Shown: positions 1 to 8,506 of the stretch, piece after piece
Layout: each line of letters begins with the position of its first letter
Numbering within the stretch: position 1 is the stretch's first letter
Origin: Brevibacterium album DSM 18261
GTDB lineage: Bacteria > Actinomycetota > Actinomycetes > Actinomycetales > Brevibacteriaceae
Direction: 5' to 3'
Assembly: GCF_000426445.1 (NCBI RefSeq)
Contig: NZ_AUFJ01000012.1
Span: 248,001-312,000 of the forward strand
Length of the DNA: 64,000 bases
Made by a program: the position numbers and the translations under genes
The notes under the pieces: model-generated
Told to the model about the DNA's origin: nothing
What the model saw: only the letters and a program-made list of their open reading frames with translations
Databases searched by the model: none

Positions 1-1
1 G

Positions 2-94
2 GGCGCCGTGGGAGTTCCGGACACGGAGGTCGCGCAGGGTGACACGCTCCTCCGGGCGGTGCTGGCCGGCCCCACGGGTTCGGTCGAGCTGTGA
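2..94 (+). CDS. C-terminal end of an unidentified protein (partial)
   Basis: An open frame enters from the left edge and ends at the TGA at 92-94, giving about 30 residues that finish in GPTGSVEL. The stop overlaps the GTG start of the next gene as GTGA, so the two are probably translationally coupled. Too little remains to name a family. The fragment is believed to be coding because of this overlap and its actinobacterial codon use. Confidence 0.55.
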   Translation, partial: GAVGVPDTEVAQGDTLLRAVLAGPTGSVEL

Positions 95-891
95 GCGGCG
101 GACAGGGGAGCGCGCCGGGCGGCGGGATCCGCGCCGGGGCCGCGGCCGCGGGGGTGCCGGCACCGGGAGTCCCGGTCTCCTTCGACCACCTCGTGCTCGC
201 GGTGCCGGAGCTGGCTGCCGGCGTGGAGGAGTTCGAACGGCGCACGGGCGCGGTCTCCGTTCCCGGCGGGCGGCACCCGGGCCGCGGCACGGCCAATCAC
301 CTCGTGCCGCTCGTCCCGCGCGGCTGGAGCGCGGATGCGCTCACCTACCTGGAGATCCTGGGGCCCGATCCGGAGCAGGATCCCGCGCTCGCCTCGGCGT
401 CCCTGCACGGCTTCGACCGCCTCGCCGCGCAGCGCTGGGCGGTGCACCCGGAGGACTTCGATGCGACGATCGCGGCCGCTGCGGAGGCGGGGGCGGATTT
501 CGGCGCGGTCTTCGACATGGCGCGGGACACCCCGGAGGGCGGCCGGCTCGCATGGCGGCTGACGCGGCGCTCTCCGCTGGCGTTCGGCGGTGCGCAGCCC
601 TTCCTCATCGACTGGCAGGACTCACTACACCCGGCTCAGGCGCTGCGTGCGGACACCGGGCTTCCTGTGCTCACCCTGGAGCGGCTCGAGTTCTTCGGGC
701 CGGAGCCGGAGGCCCTGGTGCGGGCGCTGGGTGTGCTCGCGGCCTCGGGAGCGGAGTGCGGGGGCACTGAGCGCGAGCATGGGGCACAGGGCGCCTTCGT
801 CGTGGAGGAGGCCGCGCATGCCGGCTTCCGCGCGGTGCTCTCCGGACCGCTGGGCGAGGTCGTGATGGAGACGCCTGCGACGGTCGGCTGA
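91..891 (+). CDS. Glyoxalase-like (VOC-type) domain protein
   Basis: The 266-residue protein carries a glyoxalase-like fold start (SFDHLVLAVPEL, about residues 30-41), followed by a histidine-containing strand (GTANHLVPL) and an acidic strand (LTYLEILGP). This is the pattern of the Glyoxalase_3-like VOC proteins, which bind a metal and act on small substrates. The substrate is unknown. The first 28 residues are Gly/Ala/Pro-rich and may be a mis-called extension. The GTG start overlaps the upstream stop codon, so it is probably the distal gene of an operon that begins outside the window. Confidence 0.75.
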   Translation: MSGGQGSAPGGGIRAGAAAAGVPAPGVPVSFDHLVLAVPELAAGVEEFERRTGAVSVPGGRHPGRGTANHLVPLVPRGWSADALTYLEILGPDPEQDPALASASLHGFDRLAAQRWAVHPEDFDATIAAAAEAGADFGAVFDMARDTPEGGRLAWRLTRRSPLAFGGAQPFLIDWQDSLHPAQALRADTGLPVLTLERLEFFGPEPEALVRALGVLAASGAECGGTEREHGAQGAFVVEEAAHAGFRAVLSGPLGEVVMETPATVG

Positions 892-976
892 AGCTTCGCC
901 TGGCGGGATCTCGCCGAACGGCGGCTGCGGCATCTACTATGACGGCAGCACTGTCTCACCGCCGAAAGGACCGCTC

Positions 977-1285
977 ATGGGCCGGAAGAGCTTCGTCGTC
1001 ACCTGGCTGCTGTCGTACTTCCTGGGTGTCCTGGGCATCGACCGCTTCTATCTGGGCAAGGTCGGCACCGGCGTCCTCAAGCTCATCACCGTGGGCGGGC
1101 TGGGGATCTGGGCGCTCATCGACCTCGTCATCGTGCTCGTCGGGGCGGCACGGGATTCCCAGGGGCGGCCGCTGGAGGGCTACGAGGACCGCAAGGTGGT
1201 GGCGTGGGTCATCACCATCGTGCTCATGCTCATCGGTGTGGGCGTGGGCAGCTGCTCCGGAGTGGCCGTCCTCAACCTGCAGTGA
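977..1285 (+). CDS. Small TM2-domain membrane protein
   Basis: This 102-residue protein is essentially one TM2 domain: two hydrophobic helices separated by the signature DRFYLGK turn (about residues 27-33), then a short polar loop and a third hydrophobic stretch at the C-terminus. TM2 proteins are integral membrane proteins of mostly unknown function. A GAAAGGA ribosome site precedes the ATG and a TACTAT -10-like hexamer lies at 935-940. The domain is closely similar to that of the larger TM2 protein at 55513-56952 (shared KSFVVTWLL, DRFYLGK and GIWALID blocks), so the two are paralogues. Confidence 0.85.
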   Translation: MGRKSFVVTWLLSYFLGVLGIDRFYLGKVGTGVLKLITVGGLGIWALIDLVIVLVGAARDSQGRPLEGYEDRKVVAWVITIVLMLIGVGVGSCSGVAVLNLQ

Positions 1286-1288
1286 GGC

Positions 1289-2626
1289 TCATGCGCGGCG
1301 CGCATCCGGAGGGGCTGCGGGTACCGGACGGATGGGTGGGGAGAGTCGTGTGTCGAACCGGGTGCTGGCCAGCTGCCTCTCCGTCACGGTGATGAGGTTC
1401 AGCACGTCTCCGCTGAGATAGGCGCGCTTGCCCCGGCCGATCGAGATCGTGGAGAGGATCTCCGCCTCACGCAGTGTTTCGAGCGCCTTGAGCGCGGCTG
1501 CTTCGGAAGTGCCGTGGATCCTGCGCACTGCAGCCGCGGTCAGGACCGGGGTGCCTGGCAGGTCGCGGAGGATCGCGTGCACAGCGGAGTCGCTGCGCAG
1601 TGCGCGGGTCATCCCTGAGGATGCACGCCAGTCATCGAGCTGTGCGTCCCAGCCGATGCGCATCTGTGCGAGCTCATCAGCGAGTTCCCCTGCACGCGCC
1701 GCAGCCTCCAGCACTGCTGCTGCGAACATCTGCAGCCAGACGAGGACGCCCTCGGCGTGAGACCCTGCGTTACCCTCACCGGGCATGCTGAGAGGATCGC
1801 TCACATTCGAGGAGGTGGAGCGGAAACCGGAGAGTCCGCGGATGTACTCGTCGCTGTGAGTGGCCAGGACGAGGCTCACCGGCAGAACAGCTCCGGCGGT
1901 AAGCCCGCGGCGGGCCAGGACGGCGTGGATGAGCGCACGGCCGACTCGGCCGTTTCCGTCCGCGAAGGGATGGATCGTCTCGAACTGTGCGTGGGCGAGG
2001 GCGGCCTGGACGAGAGGAGCGTGCGCTGCTCCGTTGCAGTAGTCGATGAGGTCGTCGAGCAGTGCGTGCACATGTTGGGGATGCGGAGGGACGAATTCGG
2101 CGTCGAGAGGGTGCCACTGCGACCCGCCCACCCAGTTCTGGCGGTCTCTGATCCCGTGCAGACGCGGAGTCTCCGGCAGGAGTGCCGCCTGGAGGTCCGT
2201 GAGGTCGGCCACCGTGAGTGCGTCTGCGTCCGCGAGACGGCCCGTCGCTTCGCGGACGATCGTCATGTTGTTGGCCACTAGGACTGCAGGATCGCTGAGT
2301 CCTGTCACGGTCTCGTGCTGCCCCAGTTCAGCGAGAGCGATGCGTTGGGGGCTGGGGGCTATTCCCTCGATGCGCGAGGAGGCGATGGCCTCGGATCTGA
2401 GCAGATACCGTGAGATGGAGACGAGGTCCGCCCTCTCCCTGGCCGCGAGGCGGAGTACGGCTGTTTCCGCACGGGCGAGGAGTCGGCTGGTCTCAGGATC
2501 GACGTGGAGCGGGAGTGTCTGCAGCGGATCAGGGCTGTAGGACCAGTACTCGCCGGTGCGTCGTTCACGGCGAGGCAGGGCTGCGTCATCCGTTCGCTGC
2601 CACTCCTGCAGTTCCCAGGTCCCCAC
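1289..2626 (-). CDS. fic: Fic family protein with C-terminal winged-helix domain
   Basis: The 445-residue protein has a Fic_N region (about 30-120), the catalytic Fic motif HPFADGNGRVGR at 219-230, and a C-terminal part (about 345-410) that looks like a winged helix-turn-helix. Fic enzymes usually transfer AMP from ATP to a hydroxyl side chain of a target protein. The N-terminal SSRIEG (83-88) fits the inhibitory (S/T)xxxE(G/N) motif of class II, self-inhibited Fic proteins. The GTG start is set by AGGAG six bases upstream. A perfect palindrome at 2661-2685 lies 35 bases before the start, which together with the DNA-binding domain suggests autoregulation. The target is unknown. Confidence 0.9.
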   Translation of the reverse strand: MGTWELQEWQRTDDAALPRRERRTGEYWSYSPDPLQTLPLHVDPETSRLLARAETAVLRLAARERADLVSISRYLLRSEAIASSRIEGIAPSPQRIALAELGQHETVTGLSDPAVLVANNMTIVREATGRLADADALTVADLTDLQAALLPETPRLHGIRDRQNWVGGSQWHPLDAEFVPPHPQHVHALLDDLIDYCNGAAHAPLVQAALAHAQFETIHPFADGNGRVGRALIHAVLARRGLTAGAVLPVSLVLATHSDEYIRGLSGFRSTSSNVSDPLSMPGEGNAGSHAEGVLVWLQMFAAAVLEAAARAGELADELAQMRIGWDAQLDDWRASSGMTRALRSDSAVHAILRDLPGTPVLTAAAVRRIHGTSEAAALKALETLREAEILSTISIGRGKRAYLSGDVLNLITVTERQLASTRFDTRLSPPIRPVPAAPPDARRA

Positions 2627-2660
2627 TTTGGCTCCTAAACCACGGTTCTCTCGATGCAGA

Positions 2661-2685
2661 CCCTACTTTAGTCCTTAAAGTAGGG
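2661..2685. promoter_or_regulatory. Perfect palindromic operator upstream of fic
   Basis: CCCTACTTTA (2661-2670) and TAAAGTAGGG (2676-2685) form a perfect 10-bp inverted repeat around a 5-base spacer. It sits in the only gap between the ATPase gene and fic, just upstream of the fic ribosome site. A repressor site fits best, the likeliest binder being the winged-helix domain of Fic itself (inference). It is AT-richer than its surroundings and has no T-run, which argues against a terminator. Confidence 0.65.
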
Positions 2686-2707
2686 AGGATCCGATGCCTG
2701 CCCTCAC

Positions 2708-3439
2708 TTAAGGCTCATTGAGGAGGTGTCTGAGGTAGCGCCCCGGAGACTCCAGGTAGCGCTTCCAGTGCTGCACGAGCTCAAGGTCGTCCCAGGTGGT
2801 CTCCCGCAGACCCCATGCGCCCACCTCGAGGAGACGTGCTCCCGGGAGGGAGGCGAGGATCGGGGAATGGGTGGCGCAGAGGATCTGGCCGCCCGCTGCC
2901 GCGAGCTCGCTGAGCGTGGACAGCAGCCGGAGCGCGGAGCCGAAGGAGAGGGCGGCCTCGGGCTCGTCCAGGCAGTAGAAGCCCGGACCGGTGAAGCGGG
3001 AGTCGAGGAGCGCGTTGAAGGATTCACCGTGGCTCATGCGATGTAAGAGCGGCTCCGGTGCTCTCGACGGGTTGTCCTCGAGGTAGGTGTAGAAGGAGTG
3101 CATGGTCTCTGCGCGGAGGAAGAAACCCCAGCGCGGTCGCCCGATACCGCGCTGCACGTGGAGCCAGTCCGCCAGCGGTGACTCCGTGCGCCGGGTGACG
3201 TGGCGCGCATGGATGGTGCCGCCCTCCGGGTTGAGGCCGTAGGCCTCGGCGATCCCTTCGAGGATCGTCGACTTGCCGGAGCCGTTCTCACCGACGAGGA
3301 ACGTGACGCCGTGACCCAGTGTCAGCCCCTCGTCCAGGACCTGCGCCACTGCGGGCACCGTCATGGGCCAGGTTCCAGGGGTGGGAGCCGCGTCCTCACT
3401 CTGCCGGACGGAGACCACCGGCGGCTGATCGAAGTTCAT
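2708..3439 (-). CDS. ABC-type AAA ATPase (predicted)
   Basis: The 243-residue soluble protein has Walker A GENGSGKST (50-58), a signature-like MSHGES (135-140), Walker B followed by catalytic Glu in YCLDEPEAAL (155-164) and a switch histidine in ATHSP (H191). This order is that of small stand-alone ABC/SMC-like ATPases, which are widespread in actinobacteria and have no known membrane partner. An in-frame extension to 3529 exists, but the ATG at 3439 begins where homology-like sequence starts and is preceded by GGAG. It lies 81 bases upstream of fic on the same strand, but the fic operator intervenes. Its function is unknown. Confidence 0.85.
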   Translation of the reverse strand: MNFDQPPVVSVRQSEDAAPTPGTWPMTVPAVAQVLDEGLTLGHGVTFLVGENGSGKSTILEGIAEAYGLNPEGGTIHARHVTRRTESPLADWLHVQRGIGRPRWGFFLRAETMHSFYTYLEDNPSRAPEPLLHRMSHGESFNALLDSRFTGPGFYCLDEPEAALSFGSALRLLSTLSELAAAGGQILCATHSPILASLPGARLLEVGAWGLRETTWDDLELVQHWKRYLESPGRYLRHLLNEP

Positions 3440-3615
3440 GCTCCGAGTGTGGCAAAAGATGTGAGTGGTTGTAGCGGATGCGCGTATGCAGTTTTTGCGC
3501 TCCTGCGGCTGTGTGGGCGCACGACGCACATACGTTCCGGTCAGTCTCCACTGGGACCGGGCCGGCGCTTCTCTTGCGTCCGCTCCGTTCCGCCTCCTAC
3601 CGTGGAGGCATGAAG

Positions 3616-3798
3616 ATGAGCACCGTATGGAGCGTCGCGGGCGCTGTCCTGGCCGTCGTCATCGCATGGTGGCTCGTGCAGATCGTCTTCTCGCTCGTGT
3701 GGTTCGTCGCCAAGCTGGCCGTCGTCGCGGTGGTCGCCGTGGTGGTGTACCTCCTGATCAAGCAGCTGTTCAGCTCCCGCGACAGCCACGACGGCTGA
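3616..3798 (+). CDS. Small hydrophobic membrane protein
   Basis: About 60 residues containing one very hydrophobic stretch (AGAVLAVVIAWWLV and onward through VAVVVYLLI, enough for one or two membrane helices) and a short polar tail. Two in-frame ATGs occur at 3610 and 3616. The GGAGG at 3604-3608 is only one base from the first but seven from the second, so 3616 is preferred. It points toward the symporter gene and ends 25 bases from it. No family is recognised. Confidence 0.65.
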   Translation: MSTVWSVAGAVLAVVIAWWLVQIVFSLVWFVAKLAVVAVVAVVVYLLIKQLFSSRDSHDG

Positions 3799-3823
3799 GC
3801 GCGGCCTTCCGCTCGGAGCCGGC

Positions 3824-5581
3824 TCAGCCAGCGACCTGCGCGTAGGGGACCACGTAGAGCGCGATGAGCGCGATCCCGCATGCGGCGAGGATCGCCACCG
3901 TGACGAGCATCCAGGCCCGTGTGACTCGGTACTTCGCGGGGTCGCGGTCCTCTGCGGGCACCTGCATGAGCCTCTTCCGGAAGGCGTTGCCCGCCGGTGA
4001 CGGCTTCGCGCCCCTGTTGCCCAGGACCGTTCCCAGCACCGAGGCGGCGAAGCCCAGGACCGTCGGATTCAGGAGGTCGGGCAGCTCCAGTCCCGCGAAC
4101 GCGCTGAGGGACTCCAGCACCGCGACCACCGCGAATCCCGCGATCATCCCGGATGCCGCACCCCGCGCGGAGAGCCGCTCCGACCACACGCTCCAGAAGG
4201 CGATGGGGCCCCACGACGCCGCGAAGAGCGTCGCCGCGAAGTACCCGATGGTGAGGACCGCCGGCGGGGCCACTGAGGTCACCGCCAGGACCGCCAGCCC
4301 CACCACCAGCATCGTCCAGCGCGCCACGCGCAGGCCCGCGACGTCATCGTCCCCCGTCGCCGAGGCGGTGGGTGCGTTCGGCTCAGCACCCGCCCCGGCG
4401 GCACCGGCACTCGCCTCGACGGTCTCGGCACCCACCTCGGCAGTGCCCCCGCCCGCGCCCCGCGCCGCCGCAGTCACCGCTGCCGGCCGCGACGCCTTCC
4501 TCCGTGCGCCGGAGAGATAGGGGAGGACGTCGTTCGCGGCGGAGAAGCCGATGAGCGAGAGGAACGACGCCGCCGAGGACAGGCCCGCGGCAACGATGCC
4601 CGTGACGGCGATGACGCCCAGCAGAGAGGGCAGGACATTCTGCGCCGCCCAGATGAATGCCGTCTCGGAGGGGTCGATGCCTGAGTCGAAGAGGTTGATC
4701 GAGAACCCGCCGAAGGTGAGGAACAGGTAGGTGACGGCGAGTGCCGCGGTCGCGAAGAGCGCCGAGCGGATCGCGACGTGCTCGTTCCTGGCCATGAGGA
4801 ACCGACTCGACTGCCACGGGCTCACTGCGACGACGGTGCACCACACGATTCCGAACGTGACGGCGTAGACCACCGCCTGCACAGGGCTGCCGAGGTAGTT
4901 GTCCGCACCGCTGAGTCCGTGCCAGGCGATGCCGTCGGGCTTCTCCGCGATCTGCGCCATCCGCTGCATGGCGATGACCGGGCCTCCGGCCTTGCCGATC
5001 AGCCAGCCCATGCCGAGGATCGCGGCGACGGTGAAGACCACGAACATGAGGGTGTCGTTGATGAGCACGCCGCGCGATCCGGAGAGGAACGTGAACACGG
5101 TGTACGAGGCCCACACCGAGACGAGGATGACCCACTGCGGGAGATCGATGAGCTGGCCCATGACCAGCACGAGGCCCTGCGTGACGGCCACGAGGTAGAG
5201 GCCGATGCCGACGACGACCATGACTCCCGCGAGCGCCTGGAGGCCCGGGGAGTCGAAGCGCCTGCCGAAGTACTCAGGGACTGTGAGGGCCTGAGAGCGG
5301 CGCAGATACCTGCCGAAGAAGACCACGCCCACCAGGTAGCCGGAGACGTTGAAGGCGGTGAGGAGCAGCATGACGAGCGGATAGCCGTCATAGGAGAAGC
5401 CCAGCTCCCCCATGAACGAGACGGTCGAGAGGAACGAGGCGACGAGCGTTCCGGCGACGAGGAAGGTGGGCGCGGCCCTGCCGGCCACGTAGTAGTCGGA
5501 CTTGTCCTTCACGGTCCGCCCCACCACCGCGCCGATCACGAGGTAGAGGACGAAGCTTGCGAAGATCGCGAGTGCGAACAT
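3824..5581 (-). CDS. Sodium:solute symporter (SSS family)
   Basis: The 585-residue protein has about 13 predicted membrane helices. It opens with FALAIFASFVLYLVIGAVVG and the SSS-typical SDYYVAGR loop (about 28-35), and includes SFMGELGFSYDGYP. SSS transporters couple sodium entry to uptake of sugars, amino acids or organic acids. A long Ala/Glu/Gly-rich insertion (roughly residues 370-420) sits between helices and is probably a cytoplasmic loop. A longer frame upstream is excluded because the ATG at 5581 has an AGGGAGAG ribosome site and lies one base after the stop of the small companion gene. Co-transcription with the oxidoreductase and TetR genes suggests it imports that enzyme's substrate (inference). 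Confidence 0.85.
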   Translation of the reverse strand: MFALAIFASFVLYLVIGAVVGRTVKDKSDYYVAGRAAPTFLVAGTLVASFLSTVSFMGELGFSYDGYPLVMLLLTAFNVSGYLVGVVFFGRYLRRSQALTVPEYFGRRFDSPGLQALAGVMVVVGIGLYLVAVTQGLVLVMGQLIDLPQWVILVSVWASYTVFTFLSGSRGVLINDTLMFVVFTVAAILGMGWLIGKAGGPVIAMQRMAQIAEKPDGIAWHGLSGADNYLGSPVQAVVYAVTFGIVWCTVVAVSPWQSSRFLMARNEHVAIRSALFATAALAVTYLFLTFGGFSINLFDSGIDPSETAFIWAAQNVLPSLLGVIAVTGIVAAGLSSAASFLSLIGFSAANDVLPYLSGARRKASRPAAVTAAARGAGGGTAEVGAETVEASAGAAGAGAEPNAPTASATGDDDVAGLRVARWTMLVVGLAVLAVTSVAPPAVLTIGYFAATLFAASWGPIAFWSVWSERLSARGAASGMIAGFAVVAVLESLSAFAGLELPDLLNPTVLGFAASVLGTVLGNRGAKPSPAGNAFRKRLMQVPAEDRDPAKYRVTRAWMLVTVAILAACGIALIALYVVPYAQVAG

Positions 5582-5582
5582 G

Positions 5583-5753
5583 TCAGCTCTCCCTCCGCGG
5601 TGCGCGAGCCGGCGCTGTGCCCCCGCGCGATGCTCCGGAGGCCGGCGACGGCTGCCGCCCGGCGTAGTCCCTGCGCACCACGATGAAGCCTGCGAGGACT
5701 GCGAGGATCGGCACTGCGCTGTACACGATCGAGACGATGAGGGATCCCGCCAT
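5583..5753 (-). CDS. Small accessory membrane protein of the symporter
   Basis: This 56-residue protein has one N-terminal membrane helix (IVSIVYSAVPILAVLAGFIVV) and a basic, low-complexity tail. It starts at an ATG preceded by GGAAGAG, and its TGA is separated from the symporter ATG by one base, which implies translational coupling. Small single-helix proteins encoded directly before SSS or NSS transporters are a known arrangement (for example MetS-type subunits), so a role in assembling or stabilising the symporter is inferred. It is easily missed in routine annotation. Confidence 0.7.
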   Translation of the reverse strand: MAGSLIVSIVYSAVPILAVLAGFIVVRRDYAGRQPSPASGASRGGTAPARAPRRES

Positions 5754-5793
5754 TGGGTCTCTTCCTTTCCTCCGGAGGCGCGCGGCCTCCGCG

Positions 5794-6429
5794 TCATTCG
5801 GGATGGGATGGCTCCACGCCCAGCAGGGCGCGGGCGGTCTGCTGGAGGACGAGCTCGATCCGCTCCACGTCCGTCCCGCGGGAGCCGATGGCATGCGCGA
5901 TCTCGAAGCCGTCCAGCTGCGCGAGGAGCGCATCGACCGCCACCTCGGGATCGACCCGCGGTGAGAACGTGCCGTCTGCGACCCCGGCGTCGACGACCTC
6001 GCGGACCACCTGCTTCCAGGTGAGGAAGACGCTGTCGAGCAGTTCGAGCAGCTGGTCATCACGCGCGGACGCCGCGACGAATTCGATCCACAGCCGCGTC
6101 CGCATGGTGAAGTCCGCGACGTGGAGGAATTCGTGGAGCGTCCGCCGCAGGCCCTCCCACGGATCGCCCTCACCCGGGAACGGGGACTTCACGCGGCTCA
6201 CCACGTTCTCCGAGTGGCGGCGGTACGCGGCGAGCACCAGGGCCTCGCGTGAGTCGAAGTAGTACTGGATTGTGCCGATGGACATCCCCGCGGCGCGGGC
6301 GACGTCCTTCATCCGCACACCCGCCGTGCCGCGTTCGCTGATCTGCTCCAGGACCGCGGACAGAATCGCCTCCCTCCGCTGCTCCACCTCGTCGGCGGTG
6401 AGGGCGGGCCGACCGCCGCGGACCGTCAC
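5794..6429 (-). CDS. TetR family transcriptional regulator
   Basis: The 211-residue protein begins with a classical TetR helix-turn-helix (GVRMKDVARAAGMSIGTIQYYFDSREAL, about residues 34-61), followed by a helical ligand-binding domain. The GTG at 6429 overlaps the TGA of the oxidoreductase gene as GTGA, so it is translated from the same message. As the second gene of the oxidoreductase-symporter unit it is probably a local repressor. The AT-rich inverted repeat at 8437-8454, in front of the first gene, is a candidate binding site. The ligand is unknown. Confidence 0.9.
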   Translation of the reverse strand: MTVRGGRPALTADEVEQRREAILSAVLEQISERGTAGVRMKDVARAAGMSIGTIQYYFDSREALVLAAYRRHSENVVSRVKSPFPGEGDPWEGLRRTLHEFLHVADFTMRTRLWIEFVAASARDDQLLELLDSVFLTWKQVVREVVDAGVADGTFSPRVDPEVAVDALLAQLDGFEIAHAIGSRGTDVERIELVLQQTARALLGVEPSHPE

Positions 6430-8405
6430 GCGCTCACCGCCGAGGGCCCCAGGACGAACTCGGTGGCCGCGACGAGCCCCTCGTAGACCGCCTCTTCGAC
6501 GGTGCGCGGAGCTCTGCAGTCGCCGATCCGCACCACCGGCACCGAGCCGAAGCCGAGGTGCGGGACAGAGGCGCGAGGCGGCTGGCTGAGGATCGTGGTC
6601 GCGATGTCCTCGACCTCGAGCACCTCGTCGCAGAGGGTGGACTGCAGATAGGCGGTGCTGTCGTCGAGGCCGGCGAGGCGGACGTCGCTCACGAATGTCA
6701 CCCGCGCTCGGATGAGCTCCCCCATGAGCGCGGTGCGCGTGTACTGCTGCACCGCGGCGCCGGGGAAGCTCGCCGCCGTCGCGAGCGTGACCGGCCGCCT
6801 CCGCGCCAGAGCGGCCGCGATCCCCAACCCGGTCCAGTCGCCCTTCCAGTCGGCGATGAGCACGCCCCCGCGGGAGAGCTCGGGAGGGTCGGAGAGGAAC
6901 CGGCGGGCGGTGAGGAGGGTGGGCTCTCCTGCGAGCTCGAGCGCCGGTTCGCGGTCGGTGGAACCGGTCGCGAGGATCACCTGATCGGGCAGGAAGGACG
7001 CGAGGATCTCCTCCGACACCGGGGTGCGGGTGCGGATCTCGGCCCCGGACCTGCGGGCCTCGGCCTCGAGGTTGGTCGCCGCGCCTCCGAACTCCGCACG
7101 GTGGGGGAGCCTCTCGGCCAGCAGCACCTGCCCGCCCACGCGGCGCTCGCGCTCCACGAGCAGCACCTCGGCACCGGCCTCGGCGGCGACCGCGGCGGCC
7201 TTGAGGCCTGCGGGACCGCCTCCCACCACCAGGAGCCGTGCGCGTCTGCGCACCACCGGCCGCGGGAGGAAGGTGAGCTCCCTGCCCGATTCCGGATGCT
7301 GGATGCAGCTGATCCCCACCCCCTGCTGGAAGTGGCCGATGCATGCCTGATTGCAGCCGATGCAGGCACGGATCTCGTCCACGGCGTCCCGCTCGGCCTT
7401 CGAGGCGATCTCCGGGTCGCAGATCATCGCCCGGGTCATGATGCAGAGATCCGCCTGCCCGTCCCGGATCGCCTGCTCGGCCTCGTGCGGCTGGTTGATC
7501 CGGCCGGCGACCATGACCGGAAGCTCCATCGCCTTCTTCACCTCTCCCGAGAGCCCGCCCGCGTAGACGGGTTCATACTGCATGGGAGGGACGATGTGCT
7601 GGGCGCCCTGGAGCGTGGAGGAGTCCCCGGCGGTCACGGAGACGTAGTCGAGCAGGCCCTGCTCCTCGACCGCCCGGATCACATCGAGGAACTCGTCGCT
7701 CGCCATGCCGTCGCTCGTGAGGTCGTCGCCGGAGATGCGCAGGCCCACCACCCGGTGAGGCCCCACGGCGGTGCGGGTGCTTTCGATCGCCTCGAGGAGG
7801 AAGCGCATCCGGTTCTCCGGTGTTCCGCCGTACTCATCGGTCCGCGTATTCACGCGGGGGTTGGCGAACTGGATGGGGAGGTAGCCGTGGCTGGCGACGA
7901 CCTCGACGCCGTCGACCCCCGCATCGCAGATGAGCGCGGCGGCTCTTCCGTAGCCGGCGATGATCTCCCGGATCGTCTCCGCGTCAAGAGCCTGGGGGAC
8001 CACGTGGAAGCGCTCCTGGGGCTCATCGCTGGGCGCGACCGCCTGTGGGGCCATGCCCTGCTCCCCGTCCATCACCTCGCGGCCCGGGTGGAAGAGCTGT
8101 GCGATGATCCCGGTGCCGTGCGCATGGACGGCTTCGGCGAGGGCACGGTAGCCGGCCGCTGACTCCGGGTCCGTCGCCATGAGGACGTGACTGGTGTAGC
8201 GGGCTGTCTCGTGCACCCCGGAGACCTGCAGCACGATGAGCCCCGCGCCACCGGCGGCCCGGCGCTCGTGATAGGCGACGAGGTCCGGGCCGATGAGGCC
8301 GTCCTCGGCGAGCATCGTGTCGTGCCCCGAGGAGACGATCCGGTTGCGCAGGCGCAGCGGGCCGAGGTCCAGGGGACTGAAGAGGTGGGGGAACAGCGAA
8401 GACAC
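6426..8405 (-). CDS. Old yellow enzyme / FAD-dependent 2,4-dienoyl-CoA reductase-type oxidoreductase
   Basis: The protein joins an N-terminal FMN-binding TIM barrel (old yellow enzyme type, about 1-340), an iron-sulfur motif with cysteines at about 348, 351, 355 and 367, and a C-terminal FAD/NAD(P) domain starting at VVGGGPAG (about 393-400). This is the architecture of 2,4-dienoyl-CoA reductase (FadH), trimethylamine dehydrogenase and mycofactocin-linked relatives, which reduce or oxidise unsaturated or amine substrates. An ATG at 8423 is followed immediately by AGGAGG, which is better read as the ribosome site of the GTG at 8405 nine bases later. The partners are a TetR regulator and a symporter. 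The substrate cannot be deduced. Confidence 0.88.
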   Translation of the reverse strand: MSSLFPHLFSPLDLGPLRLRNRIVSSGHDTMLAEDGLIGPDLVAYHERRAAGGAGLIVLQVSGVHETARYTSHVLMATDPESAAGYRALAEAVHAHGTGIIAQLFHPGREVMDGEQGMAPQAVAPSDEPQERFHVVPQALDAETIREIIAGYGRAAALICDAGVDGVEVVASHGYLPIQFANPRVNTRTDEYGGTPENRMRFLLEAIESTRTAVGPHRVVGLRISGDDLTSDGMASDEFLDVIRAVEEQGLLDYVSVTAGDSSTLQGAQHIVPPMQYEPVYAGGLSGEVKKAMELPVMVAGRINQPHEAEQAIRDGQADLCIMTRAMICDPEIASKAERDAVDEIRACIGCNQACIGHFQQGVGISCIQHPESGRELTFLPRPVVRRRARLLVVGGGPAGLKAAAVAAEAGAEVLLVERERRVGGQVLLAERLPHRAEFGGAATNLEAEARRSGAEIRTRTPVSEEILASFLPDQVILATGSTDREPALELAGEPTLLTARRFLSDPPELSRGGVLIADWKGDWTGLGIAAALARRRPVTLATAASFPGAAVQQYTRTALMGELIRARVTFVSDVRLAGLDDSTAYLQSTLCDEVLEVEDIATTILSQPPRASVPHLGFGSVPVVRIGDCRAPRTVEEAVYEGLVAATEFVLGPSAVSA

Positions 8406-8436
8406 GAAAAGCAGCCTCCTCATCGAGCGCTGATTA

Positions 8437-8454
8437 TTAATACCAGCATATTAA
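8437..8454. promoter_or_regulatory. AT-rich inverted repeat upstream of the oxidoreductase operon
   Basis: TTAATA (8437-8442) and TATTAA (8449-8454) flank a 6-base spacer inside an unusually AT-rich patch (about 8430-8457), 32 bases upstream of the oxidoreductase start. It is a plausible combined promoter and operator, and the TetR protein encoded by the second gene of this operon is the obvious candidate binder. Confidence 0.45.
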
Positions 8455-8506
8455 GAAGGGCGGAGGGTGTTCTGCAAGGGATGAGCTGGATTTCACGGGT
8501 CGGCGG

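Noticed and set aside
1289..3439. Fic plus AAA ATPase as an anti-phage or toxin-antitoxin module
   Set aside because: The genes are separated by the fic operator, no antitoxin-like partner is present, and both families are common as housekeeping singletons in actinobacteria.
6558..8162. 534-codon plus-strand frame opposite the old-yellow-enzyme gene
   Set aside because: Shadow of the oxidoreductase frame; charged repetitive translation without domain signatures.
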